From IMG/VR virus record IMGVR_UViG_3300044846_002605, positions 1 through 64,000 of that record: a DNA stretch of 64,000 bases; one strand, 5' to 3'. The position numbers were made by a program, and so were the translations under genes. Shown here in pieces: positions 1 to 13,100 of this stretch; positions within the stretch are counted from its first letter, which is position 1; every line of letters starts with the position of its first letter. The stretch is from a virus. The notes under the pieces are model-generated. The model did not search any database. It saw only the letters and a program-made list of their open reading frames with translations, and was not told the origin of the DNA.

Positions 1-1150
1 AGTCTTTATCTAAAATAAACTCACCGCCTTCATTAATCATATCTAGCATTTCTGCTAAAGATGTTGTTGCTTCAAGTTTAGAAATGTTGATTTTCTTACC
101 AAGCATTTTTCTTAAAAACTGCTTAATATGAAATAAGATATTTTGAATTACAGATCTAGGAACTTTATTTTTTTCATCCAAAGCTTTTACAATTACCTCC
201 TCCATAAATTCTGGAGAATTAACTGCATAATCAGCAGACTCACCTGTTAATGCTTTAAATATTTGTTGTCCTTCAGGCGTATTCAAAACCTCTTGATACA
301 AACCTAAAAACAAATTAGGATTTTCTTTAGCAATAGACTTGATAATTGGGTGACAAAATTCATGAAAAACCGTAGATTCATCAAAAGCTCCCTCAACTAA
401 ATAGACTTTACCATTTTTGTAAAAACCTTTTACTCCCGGTTGTGTAATCCCAAATCTACTTTCAAGTTCTTCAGGTAAAACAATTTCAGCTTCAATCCCT
501 AATTGTGCAGATAGTTGTTGAATTTTTTGAATTGCTTTTTTAGAATTTTCAGTTTGCACAATGCGCTGAAAGTCTTTTACAAAATCATCTTCAATTACAG
601 CATCAGTTTCTAATGCGCCTTCATAAGTTTCTTCTACCGATGGTGAATATCTTTGTTCTAATTTATCCAACACAATACTAGCCGGTCTAACAACTCCGTT
701 TTGTTCAAAGTAATCACGGTATGCTTCATTTTTTCCTAAAGCTTTAGCATTAACGGCTAACTTTCTTTTGTTTTCAGGTGTAATAGAAATAGACTCATTG
801 TTCATTAAATTAAACAAAGTGTGATCATCAATCTCTGTAGTTTGATCTCTGTCTGTTTGATGTTCCCAAGAAGATGGTAAATCATAAAAGTCAGTAATCA
901 ATTCATTAGTTGATTGCTCAAAAACTGGTTCTTCAAGCGTGTCAAATTCTGCCAACCACTCCGCCATTGGATCCATTGCTCTTTCGCTTGCAGTCATTTG
1001 AGCTAACTGCAAGTCTTCCATTGTAGGAAAAGAATCAGAATTATTCTGATCCATCCAAATACTAACCTCTGCTTTTAATAAGTCAGGGTGAAGTCCTGTT
1101 TGTTCTAACAGGACTTTAAATTGTGGGTGTGATGTATTTACACAAAACAT
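1..1150 (-). CDS. Partial zincin-like metalloprotease-domain protein (C-terminus beyond window)
   Basis: The frame is open from an ATG at 1150 down to base 1 (about 383 codons) and runs out of the window. Around residues 263-267 it has HEFCH, an HExxH zinc-protease motif, in the context VFHEFCHP; this is followed by a helical stretch (FHIKQFLRKMLGK) of the kind that often follows zincin domains in large phage proteins. The N-terminal third is acidic and helical. The gene starts 4 bases after the stop of the 4189-aa gene, so it belongs to the same late operon of presumed ejected proteins. Cleavage of phage or host proteins is an inference; the third zinc ligand was not identified. It could be part of another giant polyprotein. 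Confidence 0.75.
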   Translation of the reverse strand, partial: MFCVNTSHPQFKVLLEQTGLHPDLLKAEVSIWMDQNNSDSFPTMEDLQLAQMTASERAMDPMAEWLAEFDTLEEPVFEQSTNELITDFYDLPSSWEHQTDRDQTTEIDDHTLFNLMNNESISITPENKRKLAVNAKALGKNEAYRDYFEQNGVVRPASIVLDKLEQRYSPSVEETYEGALETDAVIEDDFVKDFQRIVQTENSKKAIQKIQQLSAQLGIEAEIVLPEELESRFGITQPGVKGFYKNGKVYLVEGAFDESTVFHEFCHPIIKSIAKENPNLFLGLYQEVLNTPEGQQIFKALTGESADYAVNSPEFMEEVIVKALDEKNKVPRSVIQNILFHIKQFLRKMLGKKINISKLEATTSLAEMLDMINEGGEFILDKD

Positions 1151-1154
1151 ATTC

Positions 1155-4100
1155 TTAGCAGTTTAACTGTTGTTCAATTATTACTCGTTGTCTGTCCAAA
1201 GGTAAAGATAAAAAATCCTTCATTGGCATGTCCCCTTTGTACTTGTCTTCAAATCTTTCAATGTCATAAACAAACATGGTTCCTGTTCCATTTACCCAGT
1301 TGCGTGATTGATCATACATAAAGTCTGCTTCAGTTGCAACTCCTTCAGATTTAAGCATTGCTGTTTTTCCACCAGCTTCTTCAATTGTCATTTCACCACG
1401 AAGAGTAATTACCAAACCTGTATTTTTTACAATTTGTGTACCTGACTCACCTTTAGCCAAACCTGCTTGATTTTCTTTTCTAATAGTTGTAGTTTTAGTA
1501 CCATTTACCAATTTAGTTTGGTTCGGACTTGATGGAGTTTCTGTAAAACTCAAAGCTAGTTTTTTAACTTTTGTTTGCAACGGATTTGCATTTGTAGAAA
1601 TCTGAATTAATGTGCCATTATCATTATCAAATCCAAACTCTTCCAATAATCTTTGTTTCAGATATGCGTATGTTCTTGGAGCTTTAGTTTTTAATGCGGC
1701 TAATCCTGTACCTAAACCATCTTTAGGGAAGACAACTGTTTTTCCAGCTCTTTTAATTTTTGCAATATCAGAATTAATAACAGATTTGTTAGCATCAAAA
1801 TCTGTATCTGTCATAAACGCATCTTCATCTGCAGAAGGTCTTAACTTAGTTGATATACCCATTGCATTAGCTTCATCTCTAATAGATGCTTGACCTTTTT
1901 TACCTTGTCTTTGATTGTTATCTCCAAATACATAAATCTTATCTAAATTAGCTTGTAACATTTCTGGAGTATAGTAACTATTTTCAACTTCAACTTTAGA
2001 AAATGACTGAATAGAACTTGCTTTAGCCAATTTAAGAATAGCTACACGGTTTCCATCATTTTCAGGCCACTGCATAGCTTTATTTGAAGTCAATGAAATG
2101 ATTGTTCCTTTTGGTGTAACAATGTAATTACTGTCTTTGTAATTAACAATTTTAGCTTTACTACTCAAAATTTCTACACTTGCTTTAGATACAGGAATTT
2201 TAGCAGATGCGCCTTCCAATAAAGGATTATAAATCTGAACAGTTCCATTTTCATTAAACTGAGTAACAATATAAGTAGCTCCCTGGTATTTTACAAATGA
2301 GCCAACCTCCATGTTAAATGACAAAGGTTGAACAACAATTGGAGCTTTTACTGCATTACCCATTCTGTGTTTAATAATATCAGCTTTCATCTTATAAAGT
2401 GCCTGCTCTAAAGCAGCTGACAATGGTGAATTTCCAATTGCAATTTGTCCTTTTGATGAAACTAATTCATTTGCAAATTGAATTTTATACTTGATGTTGC
2501 GGTTAAGCTCTGTGATAATTTTGTCATAAGCAACAGCGGTTCCTTTTTCAAATTTTTCTTTTTCAGTTAAACTATCAAACCATTTGTTTTCTCTGTCATC
2601 ATTAAACAGTTTTCCAACTAAATCTTTTGCTCCTAAAGTACTAGCAGTTACTACTGGGCTATTAATATCATAGTTCAAATCTTCAAAAGAAGAAGTAGAT
2701 TTTCTCATCTGATAATATTTTCCAATCGCAGCATAAACAGGTACTTTTACATAACCTTGTTCTTCTAAATAATTTACAGCCATCTGATCCATTCCATTGG
2801 CAGTTCCAACATTAAATATTTTTACACCGGCTTTAATTGCTTTATCAATGTTTGGCTTATGGTATGAATTAAAAGTGTTGTCTAAAGCAATTTGGAACTC
2901 TTCAATTGAAACATTTTTTATTCTGTTTGCAAATATTCCACTACCAAATACCCAAACTACATCTGTAGATTTGAAACGTGTGCCTTTTTCCGCCAGTTTC
3001 CCAGGATATTTTGCTGTTAACTCATCAACATAACTCTGACTAGAAGATTTAGCGTTAGGGTTCACTATTGTTGCTTGTCCAATTGCCATTGTAGATGCAT
3101 TTGCCATAGCTTCATCTTTAACTGAATGAACAGGCATAAGCTTTAATCCTAAACCGCCTATTGACAAGAATCCTTTTTTAGCGGATTTAGATTTATATTC
3201 TAGTGTTGGAAAATCCCCTGAGTTGTTTATTCCAAAGTAATCTAATAGCAACTTATCAAATTCACTTTGATTTTGATCTGTAGGAACAACCAGTTTCTGA
3301 TTAAGAATTGCTAATTTTTTGTCTTTAATTGACTCAGCAAATTCTTCAGGAGTGTATTCTCCTTCTTCATCAAAAAACAAACCTGCTGTTAAAGCCAATG
3401 TGTCTTTAGGTAATCCAACCAATGAACTCTTAATAGAAACATTATTAAATGAAAGCAATGTTTCTGGAGTAGCTGTAGTTTTACCTAATGCCAAATTATT
3501 GACTTGATAATTGTAACCTCTTACACGCATTCTATAATTGTTTTCAAGCATGTTAATAAATGACTCTTTAAATTGGCCAAGAAGTTGTAAATCTGGCACA
3601 ATTGGTTCATTTTCTTTGTTAAGGTTATTTAATTCAGCAGCTTTGATGTTGTTATCAATTTGATTTAACTCATTGATAACTCTTCCAATACCAATTCCAT
3701 TGTCAATAGTTTCATGCAAATGTTCAGCATCAATAATTTTACCTAAGTCATATTGCGACCTGCGGTTTAATCCTGTTTGCATCATAGCAATGTGATTAAA
3801 CAAACCAAAAAATTCTGCAATTTCTGGACGCGAATCATTTCTAAGATTAGCTAAGTTTTCTTTATACTGTTTTCTTAAATTAACATCAGAAATGTCAGGC
3901 AAGTACATGTTTGATTTTTTGCTTTTCTTATCATTGTTAAATTTCATATCTCTGATAAGAGCATATTTTTCAACCAGCTCTGGATTTTCCTGCTTGAATC
4001 TTTTAAACATGTTGGCTACACTAGTAGGTCCGGTAAAGAAAGAATTATGATTTCTTGAATTGTAAAGAGCTATCTTTTGTTTTAGATACTCCGTTGGATA

Positions 4101-7100
4101 TTTCTTTTTTGCACCATCCAAAAAGTAATAATCTTTTTCTAATTGCTCCGTTGGAATACCATCTAGTTTTTGATATTCAATTTTGAATCTTACATACTGG
4201 TCTAAGTTTTTAAAATTGCTTTGGACATATTTTAATTCCAACTCAGGGTTGTTAATATCATTACCTAATAATGCTCCACCAAAAGATACAGTTTTATTTT
4301 CTTCATCTATGGTAAATGGAGCATTTGGATCTGAAAGATTAGGCTTAAACGTGTATCCACCATAAGTACCTTTTTTAAACAAGGAGTTTTGATACAAGAA
4401 CCAGATAAAATCATTTTTAAAATCTGTTCTTAAAACTACATCAGAAGTACCTTTTGGTTTATGATCCATAATCTCTTTGTCCAATGACACTTTAACCAGT
4501 GCCGGATTATCTCTTAAACTAAAGTATCTTTCAAAAATGTCAACTAAAAATTGATCATTATCGAATTGACCAACTGGGCTATTTTTAATACCCTCACTTC
4601 CAAACCAAGCTTGAGGTACATAAGTTTCTCTTGATTTAAATTCTTTGATGTCATCAATTCTTTTTTGAGCTTCAGAAATTGTAGCAATTTTGTTAGTATC
4701 AAAACGAGTAAGTTGCTGAAATTTGGAAACATCACTAGCCATTTTTTCAATGTGAATATATTCTGCTAAAGCTTCAAGCTGTCTTTTATCAATTGTGCTT
4801 TGACCAACAAGTTCTCTTAACTCATTTTCAGTAAAGCTTTCTGTATTCCTATTAGCTATGCTTTTGTAGTTAAATGATTCATACCCCAAAACCGCAAATA
4901 ATTCTGAGTGATTATTGAATATCATTTCTTGAGCTTTTGCATTCACCCTTGAATTATTGACAATAGGATTTACCTCTGGATCTAAATCAAGCGTAGAATA
5001 AACACCACTTAATTCTTTTTTGTACTGGTTATATTCCATTACCAAAGGCGTAGATGAAAGATAAGTCGCACTTTCCAAACTTACACCTGCCATAATCATA
5101 AATAGCAATGTAGGCGTATTTTGTTTGTTACCTTGCATGTTGAATATCCAGGCATCTTTAGCAACATCCACATAACCGTTAATCATCTGAGATAATAAAT
5201 CTGAAATAGATTGGTTCTTAACATTGTTAGCAATACCAAGAGCAACATGCTCACCTAAAGCAGAAGTAAGTTTGTTGTGATCTAATTTAAAAGTGTAATC
5301 CTTAAATTTATTTACCACATTTTGAGCTTCTGTGATTGTCTTTTCATTTGGCATTTGCTTTTTCAAAGAAATCAATTCTTTTTGTGCATCTGCTGGCAAA
5401 GAATCACCGTGTTTTTCTCTTAATTCTTCAATCTTTAAATTAATTTCTGAAGCAAGAGCTAAAACTTGTATTTGCTTATCAAATTCAGCTTGTTTTTTAG
5501 CAGAAACCGCATTTAACTTAGCACCAAATGTTTGAAACATTGCATAGTAAGTTGCTGTTACAGCTGCTATTCCAAGCGAATCCATACCAACAGAGTTCTC
5601 TTGGTGCTTCAACAAGTTATATTCATAGTCAAAGATTGTGGTAGGAGAAACACCATCAGTGCTGTCATCATTGATTCTTTCGTATTTGTTAAAGCGTGTA
5701 GCACCATCTCTTTTTCTAATTGCTTTTTCCATTTCCTGAGCAATTGGTAAAGCGACATCTGTAGAGTTAGTAGTGATTAAGTCTTTAATGTTTGAAGGGA
5801 GCGTAATTTTTTCAGTAAACAATGCAAGCATCTCATTTTCTAATCCTTTGATGGACTTGCCATAAATCTTTCTTTGAATTTCTTCTCTGGCTGCATCAAG
5901 TTGAGATAATTTAGATTTTTCTGCATCAATTAAACTTTGATTGTAATTGTAAAAATCAGTTGCTAATTCGGCACCCAATTCATCAAACATAATTCTTTTA
6001 ATTTCTGCTTCTTGGAACTCAATTAGTTCATTTACCTGTTCTAGTTGCTCAGTGTACTGAGTAATGAACTTTTGACGTTGTTTAAATGAAACATTTTTAA
6101 ATTTCCATAAACCATTTTCTGCTGCATTCAAATAACCATTTAATTCTCTTCTTGTTTCATAAAGATCTTTTTCTAATTTTTGTTGATCCTGAATTTGAGC
6201 TTTAACATCTGCAGCTATTTCATTACTTTGCTCCCAAAACAACTCACGGTCCTGATACAAAGTATCTATTCTTTCCTGAACAGCCTTTAGTTGCTGTGTA
6301 TATTTATCTTTTTCCTTATACAACTCTTCAACTGATTCTTTTACATCAGCTCTGTATTGTTGCAACTCGACTTTATTCCCAATCTTAACAATGTTTGGGA
6401 ACTGAGTAAACAATTTATCAATATCATAATCAGATCCAGCTTTAGCAACAATCTCTGCTGGCAAAATAACTATTGGACCAGCCCATTCAGGTAAAAATTC
6501 AGCAACTGTAATTGACTCCAATGCATTTGGTCCCTGTGATGGAATACGATCACCTGCAATTTGTAAAAACTGAGCATGCTTAGCATTCCATTCTTTATTG
6601 CGGATTGACTCATTCAATCTATTCAAAGATGCATTGTAATTCAATACAGATTTACCATCTTTATCTTTTTCATAAACTGCAATTTTCTTACCATCAAAGT
6701 GATCAAGATACAAAAGCTTTTTAAATCCGCCCTGAAGTGAAATTTTCACCTCCATGCTTTTTACAATCCAACTTTTTGTGTCTTCTGTAAGAACCGGATT
6801 TCCATTTTTATCAGTTATGTGATAAAAAGAAAGGCCATTAGAACCATAATTAAAGATGTCTGCATCAGTTGGATTTTCAAGTTTAGCAAATTTAGCAGCG
6901 CGTTCTTTGTTCTCAAACATTGTTCCTGGTACTTGAACTAAAGCTTCACCATTTACATTAAGCGAGCGTAGTTTTTTATCAGCCAATGTCATTAATATAG
7001 CCTCAATCTTTTCACTATACATAGACAATGAAAAATCAAGAGTTTCTGCATTTTTGGATACACTGATGATATAATCAATATCATCTGAAAGCATGTCATT

Positions 7101-10100
7101 GCTTTTCATTTGTTTTTCCAAATAATCCACAAGCTTTTTAGGGCTACCTGTTAATTTTCCTGAAGCGTCATAAGTTAAACCTAAGTCATCAATTAACTCT
7201 TGTTTAAGATGAGTTTGTATTTTTGAAATTACAACTTCATATCTTTTGTACCAATCATAATTTTTAGATGCGGCTCTTTTCTTTGACTCAGATAAAGCTT
7301 TCCACTTTTGAGTTCTTTCTGCTTCAGATAAATCTGTTTTATAATCTGTAGGGATTTGTTCTTCATCAAACAAACCAAGAGTAATCATCTTTCTTTTCTG
7401 CGTAGGCAAAGTAATTTTTCCTTTGTATCCCGGAGCTAAATAAATCTGATTTTTTAAATACTTTGAGTGGATTTGATTTACAGTAAACTGTACATCATTT
7501 GTTTTTCTTTCATCATCATAAAACTCATCAAACTTTGCAGTTGGCTCCATCCTTTTGGATTTTTTATCCATTGCCAATTCCACTTTAGAGATAGATGACA
7601 ATTTAGATCCTGACTCCATGGTAATGTAATCTACACCCTGCTCCATCATTTTTTCATGAAGATCTTGTAATGGAGTACCAGCTATAAGATCAGGAATCAA
7701 AGGCATCAAAGAGTACTTGTGGAACGCCATCATTTGCAAGTTAAATGCAGCATCTGCATTATTTACTTGACCATAGTATTGAAACTTTCTTACAGGAAAA
7801 GTTACTTTGCGATCTTGATCAGTAAGAGGTGTGCCGTCAAGCATTTTTTTATAAACTGCATCTTGAGCATCAGACCATTCACCACAAGCAAGATTTAAAA
7901 TACGGTACATGTCAAATGAAATCCAACCAGCACCATCTGCTTCTTTCATTTTGTTTTTAGTACCATAATCTTTTGTATCAATCAGTTCATTCCACTGTTT
8001 CAAATACACCGATGCAGTTTTCTTTTCTTGGATTACTCCAGAATTTATGTATCCTGAATAAGTACGGCCTGTTTGTTTTTGATTATGATTTTCTGCAAAA
8101 CCAAATGCTTTAAAGCTTGGTTTGTTTACATAACTCAAAAATGCTGAGTCATTAGCAAATATTTTACCAGTTGAAATTAAACCGGCAATACGCTTGTGAT
8201 AACCTTCACCTTTAACATCATGAATTGCTGCATCACCAATAAACAGTGTAGCAAAGTTTGCATTTTGAATAAAGTTATTGATAACAAATGTTTTAAACAT
8301 TCGCTGTCTTGTAACATCTACTTCTTCATCAGCAGTTTTTTTGTAATCTGCAAGAAGATTATCAGAAATAGTAAGCTGTTTATTTTTTCTGTTGAATAAA
8401 CCTGTAGATCTTGTTTCAAAATAATTTTTAAGCTCTAAGTCAATTTTCTTTTTTAACTCTTTGCTAAGCAATTTATTTAAAACATTTGGATTATTAACAT
8501 CAGCAACCTGAGATTGAGAAATGTTCAAAGCTAGTAATTGATCTTTAGTAGATTTAGAAAGTATATTTGCAAACATGTAAAATGCTCTACCTCTTTTCAA
8601 ATAAGCAGCATCAAAAACAATTTCTTTTTCAGATTCCAAATCCTCCATTGCTTCATTAAGCCTGGTTATTCTAACCAATTCCGCTTCTAAATGAAGATAA
8701 AACTTATCATACAAAAGTGTAGTATTTTTATCAATGTCGTAAGCAGGAGTAAAAATTTTATTGATGTCTTCTTTAGGAAACTCAAGTTGATTTTTAACAA
8801 TCTGGCCATTTCTTTTAATTGGCGCATGTGCTGTTAAAGATGTAGACTTATCAGCAGTTCTTAGAATTTCTTGTTTTCCTTGTAAAGTCAAATCAAAATC
8901 AGTAATAAATTTGGCTTTTTCATCAAGCTTAATTGCACCACTACCTTTATCATCATTTTCAAAAATGATTTTAGATCCAGACAAACTTTCAACGGTGATT
9001 TTAAAATTAGAGTTTCTAGTACCGCGGACTGCCGGGTTAGTAGAATCCAAGTTAAACATATTGATTAACCACGGAGAAGCCGCAGCAAATGGATTAGTCT
9101 GAACATTGAATACCTCAAGACCTGATCCATTTAAAATTTCATCGTAATGTTTAGCATCATTTAATGCACTCACCATTACACTCAATGAAGAGTTGTATGA
9201 CTTTTCACTTTGATTTTCACCTTCAGCATTTTTACCCATGGAACTAGAGTTCTCATCAGAAAACATATACTGAAGTTCTTGCAGTTGTTTAAACCACCCG
9301 TTTAATCCAGTTTGAGTAATTTTTTCACCGTTGGATATGTAATCAAAATCATTGAAAACATCAGCAAGCTGAGTAATTTTTTTGTCTTTTTCTAAAACAG
9401 CGGTTTCTCTGTTCATCAAAGACTTTTGAATATTGGCAACAATTCCTGGATCAATTCCCAAAGCAGGGCTTCCATTAACTAAAATATCTCTGACAATTGG
9501 ATCATCAACTAAGTCAATTCCAATTTGATTTAAAAACTCAAATGGAAGAGCTGCAGCTTTTGTAAGTTTGCCGGTATAAACATCCCCTTCTTTAATATCA
9601 TCTTTGCTTTCTACCCAAACTTCGCTGTCTTCAGTTCCAGAAATTAATCCAAATCCTACTTCAGCGTAATCTTCACCTAAATCAAATGCATTTAATGCAT
9701 ATTCACCAGTGTCCCCTATTTCTTCAAAGTATCCTGTACCTGTTGAAGAAATATAAACAAAGTTGTCAGACCAATCTTTTCCAACTCTATTTGAAGCAGC
9801 TTTAGCTCTTCCAGAACGTGATTCTAACTTGACAGTTTTGGTTTTAGTTTTATTGTCAGTTGTAACAACCTTTTCAATAATAAACTCTCTTAAAAACAAA
9901 TCTGTCTTATTCATTACTTGCCAAAATGCCAACCATGCTTTTTGCTCATCTTGAGTAATATTTGGATTAGTAATGTCACCAAGTTTTGCTAGTATCTGAG
10001 CAATCTCAAAATCTTTTTTAGCTGCCTCAACAAGCTTTTTATGCATTTCAACTCTATCAGTTGTATTACGCAACACCTTGCTTGTTTTAGCAAGCATTTG

Positions 10101-13100
10101 TACAAATGGCTGAATTTTTTTAATACCTAGCGAGTTGACAATAAATGGACCTTTACCGTTATTAGAATGCGCGTGAATAGAACTCAACAATTGTCTTGTT
10201 TGAGCATCTGTAGTTTCAGCAAGAGATTGTTCTGTACCTGTTCTTCCAAATGTATAAGTCAACGCTCTTGTTTCCTCATCTAATGTATCCAAGTAATCTA
10301 CATCTTCCTGGTTGATTTGAACATTGCTGTAATTATTCAAAAACAAACCAATTAAGTTTGTATTCTCCTCTGCATCTAAGTAAAGCATTGCATCTTCTGT
10401 ATTACCAAAAGCCTCAATTGCTTTATTCAAAGTTTTTAATGCAAAATTATCTTCATCTGTAACAGAAGACTTGATGATGTCCCTTTGTTGAATCAACTTA
10501 TTTTTAATAAAAGTCAAAGCTGATTCTAAGATTTCAGGACTTTTTGCAACAGCAAACATACCGTAACCATTTACAACACCTACTTTCTTTTTAAGCTTTT
10601 CAATTTTTTTAAGAACAGCATCATGCTTTTTAGAACCAACCGGATAATTTGCTGATTCAATTTGTAAAGTAGCAATTTGCTTGTTTACTTTTTTGTCAAA
10701 TACACCACTAGTTTTAAAATCAATGAACTCACTCATTAATGACTGCATTGATTCCATCAAAACATTAACTTCTTCTAATGAAAAATCAGTATCTTGATAT
10801 TCAGAAATGCCTTCAGATTTAATATCTTTAAGCATTTGCTTGTAAGCCTTTGCGTGTCTATCAATTGTTTCTTCTGAAACATTTGCTCTATTTACTCCAG
10901 CTGCAATATCTGCTTTTATTCTTTCTTTTGCTAATTCAGCATCTAAAGGCATCAATTTATACTGAATGTTTGATTCAGGCAGTGCTTCTTTAATAGCTTG
11001 AATAAAAGGTCTTCTTTTTTCTTTAGTTAAGTTTGTTGTATCAAAAATAATCTTCTTGCCATTTTTTATAGCCTGTATTGTTCTTAATGCAGCTTCCTTA
11101 TAAATCTCTTCATCTTTAGATTTATTATTCATGTCACCAGTAAATTCAATTCTCATTTCATCTGGTGAAATAACTTCAAAATCATTATTTGCATTAACTG
11201 ATTTAATCCATGTTGATTTACCACTGCCAGATGTACCAATTGTGAGTATAACATCAGCCGGTGTAGTAGCATTAATTTCAGATGATTTGTACAAAGCAGT
11301 TTTTGTAGCCTGCGGATTAAATTTACTTACATCAATGTTTCCTTCATACAAAGCATTAAACATGGTATTAACAACACTTGCGCTTTTATTAAGAGCAATT
11401 GCCTCATTGAATGTCATGTTTTTACCAAACATGCCTTCAAGCATATTCAAGACTTTATCAAAGAACTGCTTTATTCTTACAGATAGTTTTGACTTGCCGC
11501 GATTCATTGAATACTCTCTGAATTTTTCAGCTAGATATTCTTCAATTTCTAAATCTGTGGCAGTTGCAAAAGCTACTGTCTTTGCTTTACCCAGCACAGT
11601 TACTTTAAATGTTCCAGGAGTTTTAGCAATTTCAGAATACATTGCCTTTCTCTCAGACTCAGTTAAGATGGCTTGAGTAAATGCGTGAAATGCTTCGTGA
11701 TAAATATCTGTGTTGTTAGATCCAAGATAAAGATTGATTGAGCTATTCACAAACTCAGCAACAAAACTAGGTCCTTTTTCATGAATTTTATTTCTAAGTG
11801 TTTCATTTAAATTCAGGACTTTAAATAACGGATGAGTTTTAAACCAATTCATAGCCGCTTCTTTTTGCGCCTCAGTTGGTTCCGTTTCCATATTAGTTTC
11901 TGCTAAAGTTCTAAAGAAAACATCATCATCTATTTCATCTTCACCTACTTCTAAATCAGTAACATCTTTAGCAGTAACACCTAATGCTAGGAATGTAGAA
12001 TAACCGCGTAGTTCATTATTTGAATTGGTGACAATAGTTGTGTTTGTATTATCAAGGATATGCTGTCTAATGCTTTTATTACCCAATGAAATCACATTGT
12101 CTTCAATTGAAACAGGAACATTTATTACAGCATCAACATCTGTTACATCTTTAATCCTTAAATTTCTTTTGGCACCAGTTGTAATATACACCTTACCATC
12201 TTTGCCATAAAACAATTGGTTTATATCTGTAGTTTTATCAAATGATTCAAATGGTACAACATTAGTAAACTTAGTAGAATACTTGTATAGTTCAAAAGTT
12301 CTAGTTGTAAAATAGTCTTTAAGTGCTTGGCGAATTGTTTCAGCATTTTCAGGAATAGCTTCAATTTTATGATTATTGATAATCATAAAATATGACAACT
12401 TTCTTTTATTAGTTTCAGCATCCAGCTCTCTTTTAATCATATAAAGAAACTTACCCGCTTCCTTTTTATGAAAATGATAAATAGCTTCTTGTCTTTCACC
12501 AGAATCCATATCAGATTGATATTCTGCTCCAGTGTTACGCTTTGTTCCTTTCTTTTGCAGTTTAGGTTCAGTAATCAACTTTGTCAAAATATCCAATTCT
12601 TCATCAGAAATATCCGCCAATGAATTTTCATACATTGGTTTTTCCTCTGGCATTGCAGTAGTTCCTAATAAAGGAACATGCATTACTGCAATGGTTTGGT
12701 TGTTTGTTTTCTTAACAATAATTGGAACCTGATCAACATTTGCAATAGTGTTCATTTGAGTTTTCTTGTGGATGTTTTCCTCCACAGTACCCATAGAACT
12801 ATTTTGAATATTAATTGAAAAAGTAACCGCCTCTCCAGAAGCATGTTTCTTTTTCATTTGTTCTATAAGATCAAGATAGCCATTTACTTCTTGTTCTGTT
12901 TGTAAAGTAGCTTGTTGTAAAGACATACCTCTTGACATCAAAGAAACTGTTCGTTCTTTAATCCAAAAGTTCAAATCATACTTACTTTGCTTAAATGTAA
13001 ATACGGGAGTTGTCCCATCTTCATCAATTTTGTTGTCAACAAATCTTACAATTTTTCCTGTAGAATCAACCGGCACCAAAACATAAGCATCTGGGTTTGT

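Noticed and set aside
11131-11676. Plus-strand frame of 181 codons opposite the 4189-aa gene
   Set aside because: It lies antisense to the zincin and kinase region, has no recognisable domain and stands alone.
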